Assembly: GCA_950295325.1 (NCBI GenBank)
Contig: OX485809.1
Span: 21,392,001 to 21,456,000 of the forward strand
Direction of reading: 5' to 3'
From: Polytrichum commune
Lineage: Eukaryota > Streptophyta > Polytrichopsida > Polytrichales > Polytrichaceae
Length of the DNA: 64,000 nucleotides
In this document: one piece after another, positions 11,450-22,697 of the stretch
Layout: each line of letters starts with the position of its first letter
Numbering within the stretch: the first letter of the stretch is position 1
Notes under the pieces: generated by a model
Databases searched by the model: none
The model's input: the letters and a program-made list of their open reading frames with translations, nothing else
What the model was told of the DNA's origin: nothing
Made by a program: the position numbers and the translations under genes

Positions 11450-12545
11450 GATCATGCTTGCAAAATCTTCTAAACAAGCTATATGAGTTTTGCACTTCTT
11501 CTAGCCTTGAAGTCAATATATATTTAAGACTAAAACCATGATTACTCGCCACAACGAAAGGAAATTAAATCAAGAGACATTTTACATAGACAATGACCGA
11601 ATTGAGTTAACCCATGAATACAATATACCTTGGGATTCATTTCTATTCACATGGTTACTTTGAACCATCGAGTAGAAGGCAAAGAATTGCAAGTACAAAA
11701 GCCTTGATGAACACCTTAAGGAGGGGGAAAAAAAACGAAGGCACATGTTGGGAATTCAAATCTCATCTATTAAAGGCTTTGGTGCTTCCAACTTCCACAT
11801 ATGGCACTAAAATTTGGGGAGGTGATTGGAAAAACCCTCATTGGAAGCTTTTCAAGAAAAGCATGAAGATGCATATGATGTCTCACATCAAGGTGCATTC
11901 TTCAACTATCTATCATATTTTGTTGTCCGAATGTGGAGAACTTCCCTTACAAATGTATGCTCTTAAGCTCACTATGGTTTTCAACCCACCTACCTTCCTC
12001 TTAGTTAGTCAGTAAAGCAACCCCACTTCCTCGACACCTTGCCGAACAAGGCTTTAACACATGGCACAAATCGACAACCACATGAAAGGCATCATGGGGT
12101 CTATCTCAGTGGGAAACATGTGACATTCCAACCACACAAGGAATAGCATACGATGATACCAAAGAGGTTGTCTTGCTAAAGCAAAACTCTTAAAAAAAAC
12201 TAGTTTACCCCCAACTTGCGGATTTTCCCAAATACGAATGTGGGATGTACTTGAAGCACCACAATGCGAGATCATCGTTGCGTATCACAACCCAAATCAT
12301 AAAGTTGCCATTGAAATTGGATGATGGATGACTATCCCTATCATTGAAGACGATCAACTATGTCATTTTTTCTCTTGTAATACAATTGAAAATGAGGCTT
12401 TATTTTGTGTTGGAATGTTCTATATAGCCCCATTAGAGATAAGTTTCCATCACGATTTGAGAATGTAGTTTTAGGGAGCCTCAAAGTCTTTCTTTCAATT
12501 TGATCATGAAGTTGACATTGTCCTCTATCTCCCAGAGGTTACACA
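11450..12545 (+). pseudogene. LINE (non-LTR retrotransposon) reverse-transcriptase ORF fragment
   Basis: Conceptual translation across three frames gives the C-terminal thumb and connection part of a plant LINE reverse transcriptase: LYEFCTSSSLEV near 11480, YLGIHFYSHGYFEPSSRR at about 11626, then LLKALVLPTSTYGTKIWGGD, HMMSHIKVHSSTIYHILL and GELPLQMYALKL up to the stop at 12015. After 12015 the similarity continues with frameshifts through WHKST/AYDDTKEVVLAK-like words to SKSFFQFDHEVDIVLYLP near 12520. The palm domain with the YADD motif and the endonuclease are absent, so this is a 5'-truncated dead copy. A second, antisense relic of the same family is at 18020-18890. Confidence 0.85.
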
Positions 12546-13308
12546 CTCCACCACTACATAAAATTGTTTGGGTTTTAAAACCATCTTGATGTACCTTCAT
12601 TCCATTGCATAACATCATTCGGCTGCTATGAGCCATTTCATTCTAATAATATCAGTGGCATTGCTTCACCCAAGTTTACCGTGTTGAATCTACTTGTAAG
12701 AGAAAACAAACATGATATAGTTCTCAATAAGAATATGACTTATTTCCGAACCCACCCAACTTGCAGGGACCACTAAATGTTGTTATGTAGCCTTTTGGCT
12801 TCCCGGACTTTAAAATCAAATTTGTTTCTTTCCATTGACCAATTTACTTTGTGGGGGCCATGTGGAGGGCCCCTCGGGCCCCTAAGCAAAGAACACCGTA
12901 CCCATTAAGGGTCAACCCAAAAAGAGTGGTCCCTCTCTCGTTTTGAGTTTGACTTTCATATGAAGGCATGTTTGAAGGAACGTTGCAGTCAAAGAGCAAA
13001 TCATCGTACAACGATGTTTGATTCAATACTTTGAGTGCTAGAAGTTGATTACCATGTTGGGCCCAACATATTCTTGACATCTTGACCAATGTAGCAACAA
13101 CATGTGGCAACTCTCGTTCAAAAAATAAGAATAAAAAATATTGGCGAACTAGACATTGCTCTCTCTCTATATATATAGATATCAAGTTATACTTTCTTAT
13201 AACGTGGTGTGCCTATGTAAACTCATCCATCATGGACGAAATGGCTCCTTAGTAAAAGCAAGCCCCTCACAAATTGAAGGCAAATTCATACCAATAGAAT
13301 CCCACTAC
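12546..13308. other. Intergenic, nothing recognised
   Basis: No coding or repeat signal beyond a short TA run near 13163-13180. Confidence 0.4.
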
Positions 13309-13735
13309 AACCGTTTATGGTATTTAATGTTGTCTGACAAGTAATGTCACTTACCCTATTATGGGGCCTATCTTAGGTTACACCAATAGCCAACAAAGCT
13401 GACCACCAGTGTAATCACATGACACTCGTTAGTTGCATGTTCAAGAATATCTTATTGCTTTGCCTCCACTTTGCCTCATCATTTTGTGGAAGTTGTCATT
13501 GATGCGATCACATGTACCTTCTTGCATATTAGAACGCGGACAACTATCATCTCAAGCACCTCGATGCGCTACGCTAAATGCCATTAAACGTAAGCGATTT
13601 TGCACTTTAGAAGTTACTTATCTTGACAATGGTGTCACGTTGACAGACAGTCAACAGACGTGACACCTCTAAACCCCTCTAGACATCTACAGGCCCTTCA
13701 CAAACAATGTGTGTGGCACTAAACACCATAAACAA
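13309..13735 (-). repeat. TIR repeat family C, copy 1
   Basis: The ends are inverted: CCGTTTATGGTATTTAATG at the left and the reverse complement of GGCACTAAACACCATAAAC at the right. Read in reverse, the interior aligns with 17338-17873 (shared GTGTAACCTA..., AGGGTAAGTGACA and GCCTGTAGATGTCTAGAGG-like segments). Non-autonomous DNA element, about 427 bp. Confidence 0.65.
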
Positions 13736-14211
13736 CGCAAACTAATTTGAACTTACATATATTGCTATTCATGAAGTCCAATACCCACTAAAACTATGCA
13801 AATGCCAACCTATGAAATACTTTTTTTTTTCTTCCTTTTACTTAGTAAGTTTTTTCACATTCCCTACGGATGACTTTACATAGACGCCACAAAATCTCGA
13901 TAAAACGCCATCACATTATGATGGCCTAGGGTTCCATCCCATTGCATGCAAAGCTCATACAAAGTTCGTACAGCTCACCCCGACCTTTGTAGTGTGTGTA
14001 AGTTATTATTGCTCATCATCTCCAATAAAGAAATCAAACGAAAAGGAGGCCAAGAGATGGGCTTCGCTTCTCGGCTTGGGGTCGCCTCGGTCGGTCGTGG
14101 CCAACAATTACTTATAAATGATTATCTCAATAATTGGCTTTAAAAGCTGTTGGGCTCAACCTCAAAATCATTGAGGCAGTAGCTAGCTAGACAGACCACT
14201 TGCTCATGATC

Positions 14212-14421
14212 GGGGAGAACCGGCGGTTAGTTATAGATGCACCGGTTGAGTTTGAGAAATAACCGGTTGAAAGTTGGAGGCTTCCGGAGAATCGTCGACC
14301 ATTTTAGAGGAATTTATGGAATATACCTCAAATCAATAAAGCAAAACCATAAGATGTCAACATGTAACCATCTGGATTTAGAATCACTACTGATCTTGAC
14401 CGATTATGCCCAAAAACTTCT
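14212..14421 (+). repeat. Dispersed repeat family A, copy 2
   Basis: Begins GGGGAGAACCGGCGGTTAG, contains ACCGGTTGAGTTTGAGAAAT and TTTTAGAGGAATTTATGG, and ends GCCCAAAAACTTC. Collinear with copies at 7799 (reverse) and 17023. Confidence 0.75.
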
Positions 14422-14509
14422 TGGGTACTGAGACAAACCCATTTATGATAACTTAAGAAATTTCACATGCAAGGTTCAACAAAGAAAATCACTTTTTTTT
14501 GGAAGCATT

Positions 14510-14930
14510 AGAGTTGTCCATAAAGTTTCTCGAAGAGGGACGAACATGTGGGTTTCATCTTTTTTTTTGAGAATTTTCTATTAAAAGTTTGTTAGCTCGT
14601 CATACATTGAAGTTTATTTTGAAAGTTGGGTGAAATCATTGGGACGTCCTCTTTCCACCTCTCAAAGGTTAAGAGAATTTTAAGATCTAAACCATGGTAT
14701 GTACATGGGGCCCCTTGTCCTAAATACATGATCAACATATGTAAAGCTAGCTTGGCCCACTCATCTTAGTAGGACAAGCTAAAAAGTTGGTTTTAATAGT
14801 TGTGACATCGCTCTTCGTGTATGATAATTTAAGCGTTAAGAAAACTTCAGTGATTTTGTGTTAATTCTCATAAACCTGAGGTTTGGGACTACACCCATGG
14901 TTTTATCTCCTTACATTACAAATAACTCTA
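14510..14930 (+). mobile_element. TIR repeat family D, copy 1, bordered by a 14-bp direct repeat
   Basis: A 421-bp element with AGAGTTGTCCATAAAG at the left and an inverted TAGAGTTATTTGTAAT at the right. It is immediately bordered by the identical 14-mer TTTTTGGAAGCATT at 14496-14509 and 14931-14944. It aligns throughout with 28147-28566 (shared GCTAGCTTGGCCCAC, GTGTATGATAATTT and TTTGTGTTAATTCTCATAAA). No coding capacity. A 14-bp duplication is longer than expected for a cut-and-paste element. Confidence 0.7.
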
Positions 14931-14944
14931 TTTTTGGAAGCATT

Positions 14945-16473
14945 GAAACTACAGTACCATTTCAATGGCATGATCATTACTCTCCCAACTCGTATTCACT
15001 ATATAGGTTGACCTACTTCTAATAACCAATGGACGGAACTTGAGTACAATCCATACCCTTGTCAAGAGTCTTTCAATTTGTGCCGTTTCAACTTATTTTT
15101 TCCATCACGATGAACTCCTAAACATCTATGACTCCTCCCTCACTTGGACACTACCTATTTCCAAAATTCCAATTCACAAAATGACGGCTATAGGTGTGGA
15201 GCTTCACAACTCTAGGGGACCCTTATGTATTACAATTAGGACCGTTATCTGAAATGGTTGTTTCTACCTTATATATCGATGTTATACTTTATGTTGTCAA
15301 TGATTGCAAATTTCTATATTCCATGTTTTGTTGGTTACATTTGTTGCCAACTTCAAATGACACTAGTAGTAATGTCAATATCTAAGACAGTAGACATTAT
15401 TCTCACTCTCCATAAGCATTGCAACTAAATGCATTTGTATAAAGCCAATAAACTTTCTGCAAAATCTTGAGCTTTGTTTATATAAAAAATTAAGCTTTGA
15501 ATGTCAAGTTGTTTGCGTAACTTTTTTTAGCGGATAATGTTAATTTCATAGTTACCCACGCATGTCATTTAGGTTTTCAATGAAGATTCCACCCCCACAA
15601 AGTGACAATGTGACATTTTGATAATACTTTGCTTGTTGTTGCTTTTTAAACACGTCATATTTTAAAGGTACATTATTATAAAGTTGTAGATATAATATCA
15701 ACACCCAATTTAGTGAGGGTTCTGAGGACATTTTCATGGAGCATTTGATGCACTTGCAAAATGCCTTTTCAAACTGTTGATTGAGTCACAAACAACATCT
15801 CTAAGAAATTTCATAGTTATGAGATTTGAGAATAAGAATATTGGTTTCGTACACAAAGATACTCATGTGAGTCCCGACACGTAAGCTTTTAAGCCGATGT
15901 TTATTCCACTACAATAGTAAGAAATGAGTGGCATGCCCACTTCGTTTTACACAAGGTCACCAGAAATGAAAGCAAACACATGTGAGCATCTAAAAAAATG
16001 AATGAGAAAGGGACATGGAAGTGACACATGAAACCTACATGTTCATAAACGGGAATGTTTGGTGGTCATCTGAATTTTGCTGGAAGAGAGGACCCAAATA
16101 GATTGTCTCAACGGAAAATAAGATGACCATGTCAAAGAAGAAAACAAATGTTATAAAATCACACTTTTACTACTGCATACTTAAGTAAAGTATAATAACA
16201 AATAATAAGTGTATTTTTAGTTTATGTTGTTCCCCTTGTTTTCATTAGAAGCACGTTGTCCCAGTCTAAGTCCACTTTCCGCCATGTTGCGTGACCAAGG
16301 CTTTTGAGAATATGATGTGGATTTTTCATGGTCACGGTCTTCAGACAACCAACCATGACCCACAAGAAACTCTAAATCATTGTTTTTTTCTCATGGCCCT
16401 TGGCCACGTGTGTATATCAACCCTTAGACTGCTTGGATGATGAATGCAATAATCGACTAACAATAAATTATGT
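14945..16473. other. Intergenic, nothing recognised
   Basis: AT-rich sequence without a supported gene or clear repeat. Confidence 0.45.
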
Positions 16474-16867
16474 AGAGTAGAGGCACCCATAACCGATCAC
16501 TTAAGAGACTTTGTGCCATATCTGGAGAAGTGTGAGGCGGTGCAAATTTTTCCCGCGTAGGAAGATAGACATCAGGAGGACGACAAAAAATAAAATGAAA
16601 TGCGATAACCCTATTCCTTAAATTGAAATTATCGTGAACTTTCGAAGCTAAAAGTTGGCCCGAAACACATTGCCAATGTCTAGAGTTTGCCAAAACTGCT
16701 CATTCTAACCGCTCATTCCTACTCATGTTAGCACTCGAACCCAAGACATGTGTCATGACACTATTGGTTCCAGCCTAATCGAAGTTCAATCCCAACTTGA
16801 TCAAAAGTCTGGTACCTTATAAATTGCCGATGGGGTGTCGGTCGGGAATAGGTGCCTCTCCTATAGT
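16474..16867 (-). repeat. TIR repeat family E, single copy
   Basis: The ends GTAGAGTAGAGGCACCCATA and (reverse complement) TATAGGAGAGGCACCTATTC are inverted. Reverse complemented, the interior aligns with the tandem units at 57255-58470, for example the GGCAAACTCTAGACAATT-type word and the ATGACACTATTGGTTCCAGCC word. Confidence 0.7.
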
Positions 16868-17022
16868 AACCAGCCACTTGTCACGAGCCCAATTCAATTC
16901 TTCAGCCACTGCCATTATTTTTCCAAACATTCCAGCAGTCCTTGTTCCTCAATGAAAGCATTGACCCCACCCACCAAACTTATCCCGGTTGCCTCAACAA
17001 ACACTGGTTGGTCCCAATGAAT

Positions 17023-17234
17023 GGGGAGAACCAACCACTACTTACAAATGAACCGGTTGGGTTTGAGGAATAACTGGGTGAAGTTCAAGACTTCTGGAAA
17101 ATTACCCATCATTTTAGAGGAATCTATGGAATACATCTCACTTTAATAAAGACAACTTGAAAGATCACAACATGTAACTGGTTGGACTAGGAAACACTAG
17201 GATTTTGACCAATTATGCTCAAAAACTCCCCCCC
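17023..17234 (+). repeat. Dispersed repeat family A, copy 3
   Basis: Begins GGGGAGAACCAACCACTAC, shares TTTTAGAGGAATCTATGG and ACATGTAACTGGTTGGACTA with the other copies, and ends CTCAAAAACTCCCCCC. Confidence 0.75.
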
Positions 17235-17337
17235 TGGACATTGATTGGTTTGGTGGTCTTTTGTAGTTGTGTGATATGAACAAAAGGGCATATTACTTAC
17301 CATGTGTCTGTGAAGTTGGCGGCAGAAAACTACTTCA

Positions 17338-17873
17338 CCATTTATGGTACTTAGTGTCATGTACACTATTTGCGAAAGGCCTGAACTAGATGCCTAGAGG
17401 TCTCAAAGTGTTACATCCACTTGTTGTATAATATGATATTATTTGTTGACATGAGTAATTTTTTAAAGTGAAATTTTATTTACATTATGACATTGCAAAT
17501 GTAGCACATCATGATACTTGACATGATAGTTTTACGTTTTAGTATGCAGGGGGAAGAAATTGTTGAGCATAGTAATCGCAAGTGTCATGTGTTTACATTT
17601 TAGTATGCAAGTGGAATATATTATTGAGCATACTAATGTCAAGTGTCATTTGTGTGCACTTTAGTCAACTTGTAGACCATATGTAACATAAGCATTCACC
17701 TCGTAACACTCTTGAACATACTCACGCCAAGATGCTAGTGAGCGTAATTGAATGCCAAGTGTCATGAGGTGACATCAATGGTCAAGTTGTTGGTCATTAG
17801 TGTAACCTATGATACACCTCAACATAGGGTAAGTGACACTATTACATATGTGACTCTAAATACTATAAATGGC
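17338..17873 (+). repeat. TIR repeat family C, copy 2
   Basis: Inverted ends CCATTTATGGTACTTAGTGTCA and (reverse complement) CCATTTATAGTATTTAGAGTCA. About 536 bp, longer than copy 1 because of extra GTCATGTGTTTACATTTTAG-type internal repeats near 17530-17660. No coding capacity. Confidence 0.7.
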
Positions 17874-18019
17874 GTAGATGACAAAAAAGTTTGGACCTCC
17901 TTTCATGCGAAAACATAACATTATCAAGCAATGTGCGTTCGTTCATGTGGGCCTTGCGAATATAACCATGGGACGCCCCAACCTAGAGCAAAATCATACT
18001 TAATTTGAGTCTCCTTACA

Positions 18020-18890
18020 CTAGGTTGGGGCATCCCAAGGCTTGGTGCACAAACTAGAATAGGGGGCAAGCCGTTGCTGAAAACCTCGTAGTAAGCTTGA
18101 GAGCGTATAATTATATGGGAAGTTCTCCAAATTCGGGCAACCAAATGTGGTAGGAGTCAAAGAACACACTTTGACGTGAGACGATACATGAATCTTCGTG
18201 CCCTTCTCGAAAAGCTTCCAATGAGAGTTCTTCAAGTTGCCTCCCCAAATTTCAGGGCCATACGTGAAAGTAGGAAGCACCAAAGCCTTTCATAGATTGG
18301 ATTTGAGTTTCCATCATGTGACTCCAATTACTTTTTTTATTTTTATTTTCCCAAGGTGTCCATCAAGGCTTTCGTGATTGCGATTTGTTGCCTTTTTAAT
18401 AATTGGCTTGAAGTAACCATGTGAAGAAAAATGAATCCCAAAGTATTTGTATTCATTGATGATCTCAATCTGGTCTTTGTCTAGGTAAAATGCGTATTGC
18501 TTTTTATTTCATTTTGTTGCGGCTAAATATCATGATTTTAGTCTTTATGAATCGACTTCAAGGCTAGAAGAATCGCAAAACTCATAGAGCTTGCTCAAAA
18601 ATCTTCATAAACATGCTCCTCATTTAGAGAGTAGAACACCATTGTCAACATAAAGAAGGATGACAACCACCGTGTTAAATAACACACATAGAATCTTGAT
18701 CGATGTCATCCAAATACGTTTCAAGTTCATCACTGTACAAGCCGAATAGTGTACGTGGGGGAGAAGGGACATCCTTGTTTAACACCAACATCGGACAAGA
18801 CTTCACCATGTGATCGAGCATGAGAGTCTTCACTTCGATAACATCCATGTGAGCTATGAAAACAATGAGGAAAGTCCATAACATTATTCA
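18020..18890 (-). pseudogene. LINE reverse-transcriptase relic, antisense
   Basis: Read on the minus strand with several frameshifts and stops, it gives successive reverse-transcriptase blocks in the right order: SDVGVKQGCPFSPT near 18780, TLFGLYSDELETYLDDIDQD near 18730-18680, a remnant of the catalytic block (ILLYVDNGVLLS, in place of YADD) near 18640, LYEFCDSSSLEV near 18580, YLDKDQIEIINEYKY near 18470, and VLPTFTYGPEIWGGNLKNSH then SHVKV to 18200. Same family as the copy at 11450 and more complete towards the catalytic core. Dead. Confidence 0.85.
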
Positions 18891-18962
18891 GATCCATAAC
18901 AACGTTCTGCGGGATTGCCAATATTCCCAAATATTCCCCACATTTGGACTGAATGTGGATAG
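18885..18962 (-). repeat. Relative of the 28745 palindromic repeat
   Basis: Reverse complemented, this segment reads AATGTGGGGAATATTTGGGA, then a GTTATGGATCTGAATAATGT-like word, matching 28795-28875 except that one palindrome arm is shortened. It abuts the LINE relic. Confidence 0.6.
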
Positions 18963-19060
18963 GGTCTTGATTTTGAATTGCTCACCATCTCGTGCGAGGT
19001 GCTAATTATGTGATGAATGTCAAAGAAGAAGTGAGCTACATATATATATAGTGGGGGAAA

Positions 19061-19445
19061 GGGTACCACGGGCCTTGGCTTGGTGGTTAGGGCTCATGGC
19101 CCCCAATGAGGAGGTTGTAGGTTCTATTCCCCATGCCGGCGTGGTGCTCACCACCTTAGTCCACCCAACTATGGTGGGGGGGGTCCTTGGACCTTGTTGT
19201 ATGGGTACCTCAAAGTCCTTTGGGGGGATACCATGTCCGGTATCTTCAAGGCACTAGTGGCTAGCTAGGAACTAGTATAGTGTGTCACTATAGTGCCCAT
19301 CCTCGAAAGGGGAGAGTACTATTGCCCCAATGTCCCCTTGTCTAGTGGGCATTGGGTCATTGACATTACGAACGGACACTTTATTCACGCCGACCCCTTG
19401 CTAAAAAGGGGTCGGAGTTTCTATGTATCTATCTATCTATCTATC
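19061..19445 (+). mobile_element. tRNA-derived SINE, copy 2
   Basis: A 385-bp copy flanked by the 12-bp duplication TAGTGGGGGAAA (19049-19060 and 19446-19457). The box A TGGCTTGGTGG and box B GGTTCTATTCC are identical to copy 1. The 5' ~220 bp is very close to copy 1; the central part differs. The 3' part forms a strong hairpin (CCGACCCCTT...AAGGGGTCGG), then GTTTCT and a (TATC)n tail, typical of SINE 3' ends. Confidence 0.9.
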
Positions 19446-20627
19446 TAGTGGGGGAAATAAGTAACCATTCAAGGCCTTGGGTGTTGGGAAGCGTTACACA
19501 ACGATTCTCCTCCAGAATTCAATGATAATAATAAGGCAGAAGAGAATTATGAGCTCTGACAGCATGTGGGCCCCGTGCGGCATGCCCCTCTTCATTTCAC
19601 TCCCTGACACGGCCCCGACGAGCTCGTGCGGGATAGCGTTCGCCGTCGGGAGCCGCAGCGCCAATTCTGGATCGCGGCCGCACCGCAGTTGGAATTTTGA
19701 GAGCGACTGGACTGGACTGGACTAGACTGGACTCTAAGAATTTTCCCCATTGATCAATGATCTGCTTTTCTCTCCCTCTCTCTCTCGCAGTTGTCGCTCT
19801 TCTGGAACCGCCGATCCTGGGATGCCGTTCGTCACTCTAACGGCTCGCACTAGCTTTCTTACAACAAGCAAGTAGCCCATGATGATCATTTGCTGCAAGC
19901 TTGCGTAAGTAACACAACTTAAACGTGACTCCAGAGTCCGTCACACTGGTCAAGTGAACTCCGAAGCTTGGTTAATGAAGAAGCTGGGTGGAAAGCCGGA
20001 GGGGAATCCTGTCTACTAACTTACTTATTTTGGCTTCTTAAAGCCGGGAAAGGGAATCCCGGTACTCCGAGCTCAGTCACCCGAGATCCGACATTCACGC
20101 CCTTTGTTCAAACCATCTTCGTCAGGTTCAACTCTGGATTCGAGGGCAATTTGTGAGCCAGGGGTCCGAGCTTCTTGCATTCCTCAGGTGCTGCTCGATT
20201 TTTCCGCCTTGGGTTACCGTGTTCCGGAGGTAGGTTAGGTGGGATGCTTACTTATTGACTGCCTCCGTTGGTTTTCCTTCCAGCGTGGATTGAGGTCGAG
20301 ATTTCTGGATTCTGGTGTGTGTGTGGAGGGATTCGAGTTAGGCTCATTGGAGGAACCCTAATTTCTTCCTGTGCAGAGATTTGGGAGGAAGCTTGAGAGA
20401 GAGCGTGCGTGAGAGATTGGAGCCTGGCTTGAAGGTAGATTGATTACTTCGCCATTGTGGGAATTATCAACAAGTTTGGTGTGGCTTTGGAGTGTCGGAC
20501 ATTCAAACATACATCTCCGTGTGTTTCTACAGGTAGGTACTCTATCGTGCATCCGTGCTGCTTTCAAACTTAATTTCTACAGCCTTGTTTCATACGCTTC
20601 CATAAATTCAGGCTGTAGAGTTGTACT

Positions 20628-20770
20628 TGCACATAGAGGAGTTTGGAAGGGGAGTGTCGATGGTTGCTCCAAAGCCGCACAAACTAGGAGTGACAGGCAT
20701 GCTGAGGGTAGAATTGGAAGTTTGAATGGCTTGAGTCAGATCAAGACGCAGTGGTAGGAATCCGGTACAC
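20628..20770 (+). repeat. Duplicated leader segment, copy 1
   Basis: Contains GAGTTTGGAAGGGGAG, AAGCCGCACAAACTAGGAGT and GGTAGAATTGGAAG. A diverged direct copy is at 21509-21640. Confidence 0.65.
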
Positions 20771-21508
20771 AGGAGATAGATAGAGAAGTTGAGAATTCAT
20801 TAGTTTTGCTTCGGTGGTAGGAGTATCTGGGATGAGACTTCGAAGGTGTAGGGCGCCATCATCATCTTTTTGTTGGATTTCTCTTCATTCGCTTCAGCAA
20901 TGGAGAATTTTCATCACGCAACTTAGTCTAGGTGCAGTTATGGACTAGGGACATAACGACCGACCATTTGGGCGCCATCTCCTGTAGGCCCTCCCATCAT
21001 GAAGATCTACCACCGAGAGGGCGGTTAGATTAAGGGCCAGGATTAGTTACTAGGGGAGTTATCCTCTTTCCCAATCCTGGAACTCCACCGCAGGCGCCAG
21101 ATGGTTATGCATGAAAGGTAGACAATGGACATGTCCTTCCAGCAGCAAGGCTAATGATCCAGGCATGAATATAATTTCACTAGTGTCAGCAATCTATGCA
21201 AGAGTTGGTAGAGAGTTTCACCAACAAACTATTTGTAGGCAATGAGTGGTCGACCTTAGAGCCTTTTTGGAACCTTATTAGTTTGGACCCATGGACCCTT
21301 ACCGTCCCGGCCGGTTGCCCCTGTGCATACGAATTAATGTCCTAGGCGTTCCCCAAAGCGTCCACTGAACATGCTGCCGTCGACAGTTTTGGAACCTCAG
21401 ACTGACGGCCACCGTCCTCGCCCTCGCTGTAGGTTTCCAAATGTATATACAATGATATTTCAGACTTTACACCCGTTTTATACGGATCTATCAGTGTAGG
21501 GTGCAGAG

Positions 21509-21640
21509 TACCTACATGTAGAGTTTGGAAGGAAGGTTGGATTGCACCAAAACCGCACAAACTAGGGTGACAGGCTGAGCGTAGAATTGGTACATTGAAT
21601 CGGATGAAGACGTAGAGGTAGGAGGCTCCTGCTTTATAAA
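21509..21640 (+). repeat. Duplicated leader segment, copy 2
   Basis: Contains GAGTTTGGAAGGAAGG, AAACCGCACAAACTAGGGTG and GCGTAGAATTGGTA, in the same order as copy 1 at 20628. Downstream duplication about 0.9 kb away. Confidence 0.65.
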
Positions 21641-21644
21641 GGTT

Positions 21645-21830
21645 GCGTATAATCCGTTTTAAAAATGACATTTGAAAGTGTAAACATTTGCTAATTCAGT
21701 GACAATCCATATTAGTGGATTCCTATCTATGCCCTCTTTCCAAGCATGTTGCTCGTCTTTGTGAAATGAAAACAAACCATCACTTTAGAAGCATCAGAGG
21801 TGCTTTAGAAACAGTTGCCACCCCGGGTTC
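21645..21830 (+). repeat. Dispersed repeat family F, copy 1
   Basis: Shares with 24120-24330 the ordered words AAAGTGTAA, CCAAGCATGTTGCTC, TTAGAAGCAT and CTTTAGAAAC, and both end beside GTTG(C/T)CACCC(C/T)GGG. Confidence 0.6.
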
Positions 21831-22697
21831 CTTCTCAGGCAGTGCCACACAAGGACAGTCCATGGAACCTTTCGACTGTTGATCTTCCCACTCAATTAGA
21901 TTGCATTACCGTATCCTTAAGCCCTTGCTGTCTGGAATATTCTGAACCCTTGATTTGCACGAAATCCTTGTATTTGCTCGAAGTGGAGCAAGAGCAAGGG
22001 AAAACTGCAGTTAGCTGCTTTTACTTTGGGGGAAAAAATTGGAGAGATGCAAGTGCTCCAAGTTGTAAGATTACTTTGCTTTGATTCTGGGGCAAAGGCC
22101 AAGTCTACATAGTCTGCACTTCATGGACGTCGTGCGTTTCAACTTAATGGGTTCTCACTAGGACTCACACTATTGATTAAATCATTTTTATGCGTTGGGT
22201 ATACATGCTAGATTCTAAGGCTCCTATCGGATTACACTCCATGTGACCTCGGAGGCCCGGTGTATTGGCTTTACAGAGAGTAGTAATTGGCTTGATAAAT
22301 AGTAACAACCTGGTGGAAGTTGTGGAAGCTTTGGAAATGTACAGAGCCCTTGTTGGTGGTAACATGTCTAGAGTTTGGTTCAATTTAGATCTGGTACCCT
22401 TCCACGAGACTTGCAATCCAATATGATTTCGTGGATGGCTTGGCTTGTCCATTGAAATTGATTCATAATATATGGTAGCTAAAAGCGAACAAAGAATGCA
22501 TTTCAATTTTTGGATATCAAGTACGGTGGGAGTAGTATCTTTTTATTTGGCCAACTATTACTGAAGTTTATTTCATCTCATTTCAACCCTCAAATTGATA
22601 AAGTTTGGTTGGTCTTTCTCAGGGTCAAACTGCAGCCACTACCAGTGCATGGGTTTGAGAAAGTTTATGGGAGAAGACCTTTGCTTGGGGGGTCCCT

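Larger units (their letters stand above)
19458..22697 (+). promoter_or_regulatory. Probable promoter and intron-containing 5' leader of the TBL gene
   Basis: The sequence from about 19560 to 20560 is richer in G+C than its surroundings and has a run of (TGGAC) near 19705-19735. A donor-like ACAG/GTAGGT at about 20532 and an acceptor-like CTTTCTCAG/GG at about 22622 would define a 2-kb leader intron joining to the start codon at 22698. This is inferred only from splice consensus. No coding frame in this stretch looks genuine. Confidence 0.35.
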
